Of a stretch of 64,000 nt of DNA, positions 63,876 through 64,000 are shown piece after piece (the stretch's first letter is position 1; each line of letters opens with the position of its first letter). This stretch comes from Ensifer sesbaniae (GTDB taxonomy: Bacteria > Pseudomonadota > Alphaproteobacteria > Rhizobiales > Rhizobiaceae). The notes below the pieces were generated by a model, which saw only the letters and a program-made list of their open reading frames with translations, did not search any database and was not told the DNA's origin. The DNA is taken from contig NZ_JABEKU010000002.1 of assembly GCF_013283665.1 (NCBI RefSeq), forward strand, positions 2,009,960-2,073,959, read 5' to 3'. A program made the position numbers and the translations under genes.

Positions 63876-64000
63876 CTGCTCTTTATGCCTGTGAATAGAA
63901 ATTCTGTTTTATTTTCAATGTGTTGTAAGAATTCTATCGAGGCCGTGAAAATGTCTGTTGACGTGTGAGAGGGGGTGGGTCTATAAGCCCGATCACTGAC
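63876..64000. other. A+T-rich intergenic end of window
   Basis: No coding frame is visible. Contains repeated AGAAATTCT/AAGAATTCT (63897-63905 and 63927-63935) palindromic motifs and is probably the promoter of a gene beyond the window. Confidence 0.4.

Overview
The window looks like part of a large secondary replicon (megaplasmid or chromid) of an Ensifer/Sinorhizobium-type alphaproteobacterium. This rests on gene content and order, not on a database search. High GC, a pcaQ-pcaDCHGB cluster with a PcaQ-type operator, an Agrobacterium-like udh/kdgD/gci/gli cluster, a phnGHIJKL cluster near pccA/pccB/methylmalonyl-CoA mutase, an outer-membrane barrel gene paired with a CHASE2 adenylate cyclase (compare nsrA-cyaK of S. 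meliloti pSymB), and several rhizobial intergenic palindromes all point the same way. The window is dominated by catabolic modules, each with its own importer and regulator. No rRNA, tRNA, CRISPR array, complete insertion sequence or prophage was found.

Layout. 0-2.3 kb: end of a CMD-domain gene, an AhpD-like gene and a MATE exporter. 2.3-3.0 kb: a decayed stretch with gene remnants. 3.0-7.7 kb: protocatechuate branch of the beta-ketoadipate pathway (pcaQ divergent from pcaDCHGB). 7.75-15.6 kb: uronate/galactarate oxidation, with udh and a FadR-type regulator leftward and kdgD-gci-gli plus a TRAP transporter rightward. 15.6-19.2 kb: a TPR protein and a flavin reductase-like protein enclosed by two inverted copies of a composite palindromic repeat, then sodB divergent from a cysteine-rich SufR-like regulator, then a short-chain dehydrogenase. 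19.4-21.7 kb: an orphan FliN-like gene behind a perfect CtrA box, a small membrane protein, and a DUF899 protein with a coupled partner. 22.1-26.8 kb: a five-gene branched-chain-amino-acid-type ABC importer. 26.8-32.5 kb: the two-gene FecR-TPR-barrel / CHASE2 adenylate cyclase operon.

32.8-40.9 kb: a GntR regulator divergent from pdxA-like, tctCBA, a xylose-isomerase-like TIM barrel gene and a fused DhaK-DhaL kinase, apparently a catabolic operon of unknown substrate. 41.2-42.5 kb: DUF992 and DUF922 exported proteins. 42.6-48.9 kb: C-P lyase operon phnGHI-orf-JKL plus a hexapeptide transferase, divergent from phnF; the promoter region carries a Pho box and a PhnF-type palindrome. 49.0-51.1 kb: selenium-binding/methanethiol oxidase-like protein and a membrane protein. 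51.1-52.5 kb: a glutathione transferase-like and a VOC-family protein. 52.8-60.5 kb: propionyl-CoA to succinyl-CoA (pccB, small membrane protein, pccA, methylmalonyl-CoA mutase), with pccR divergent. 60.6-63.8 kb: three consecutive valine-degradation genes whose end product feeds into the propionyl-CoA genes next door.

The points most worth following up are the FecR-TPR-barrel/cyclase pair, the 91-residue reading frame coupled between phnI and phnJ, the pdxA/TTT/DAK operon of unknown substrate, the stacked Pho box and PhnF operator, and the CtrA box before the orphan FliN-like gene.
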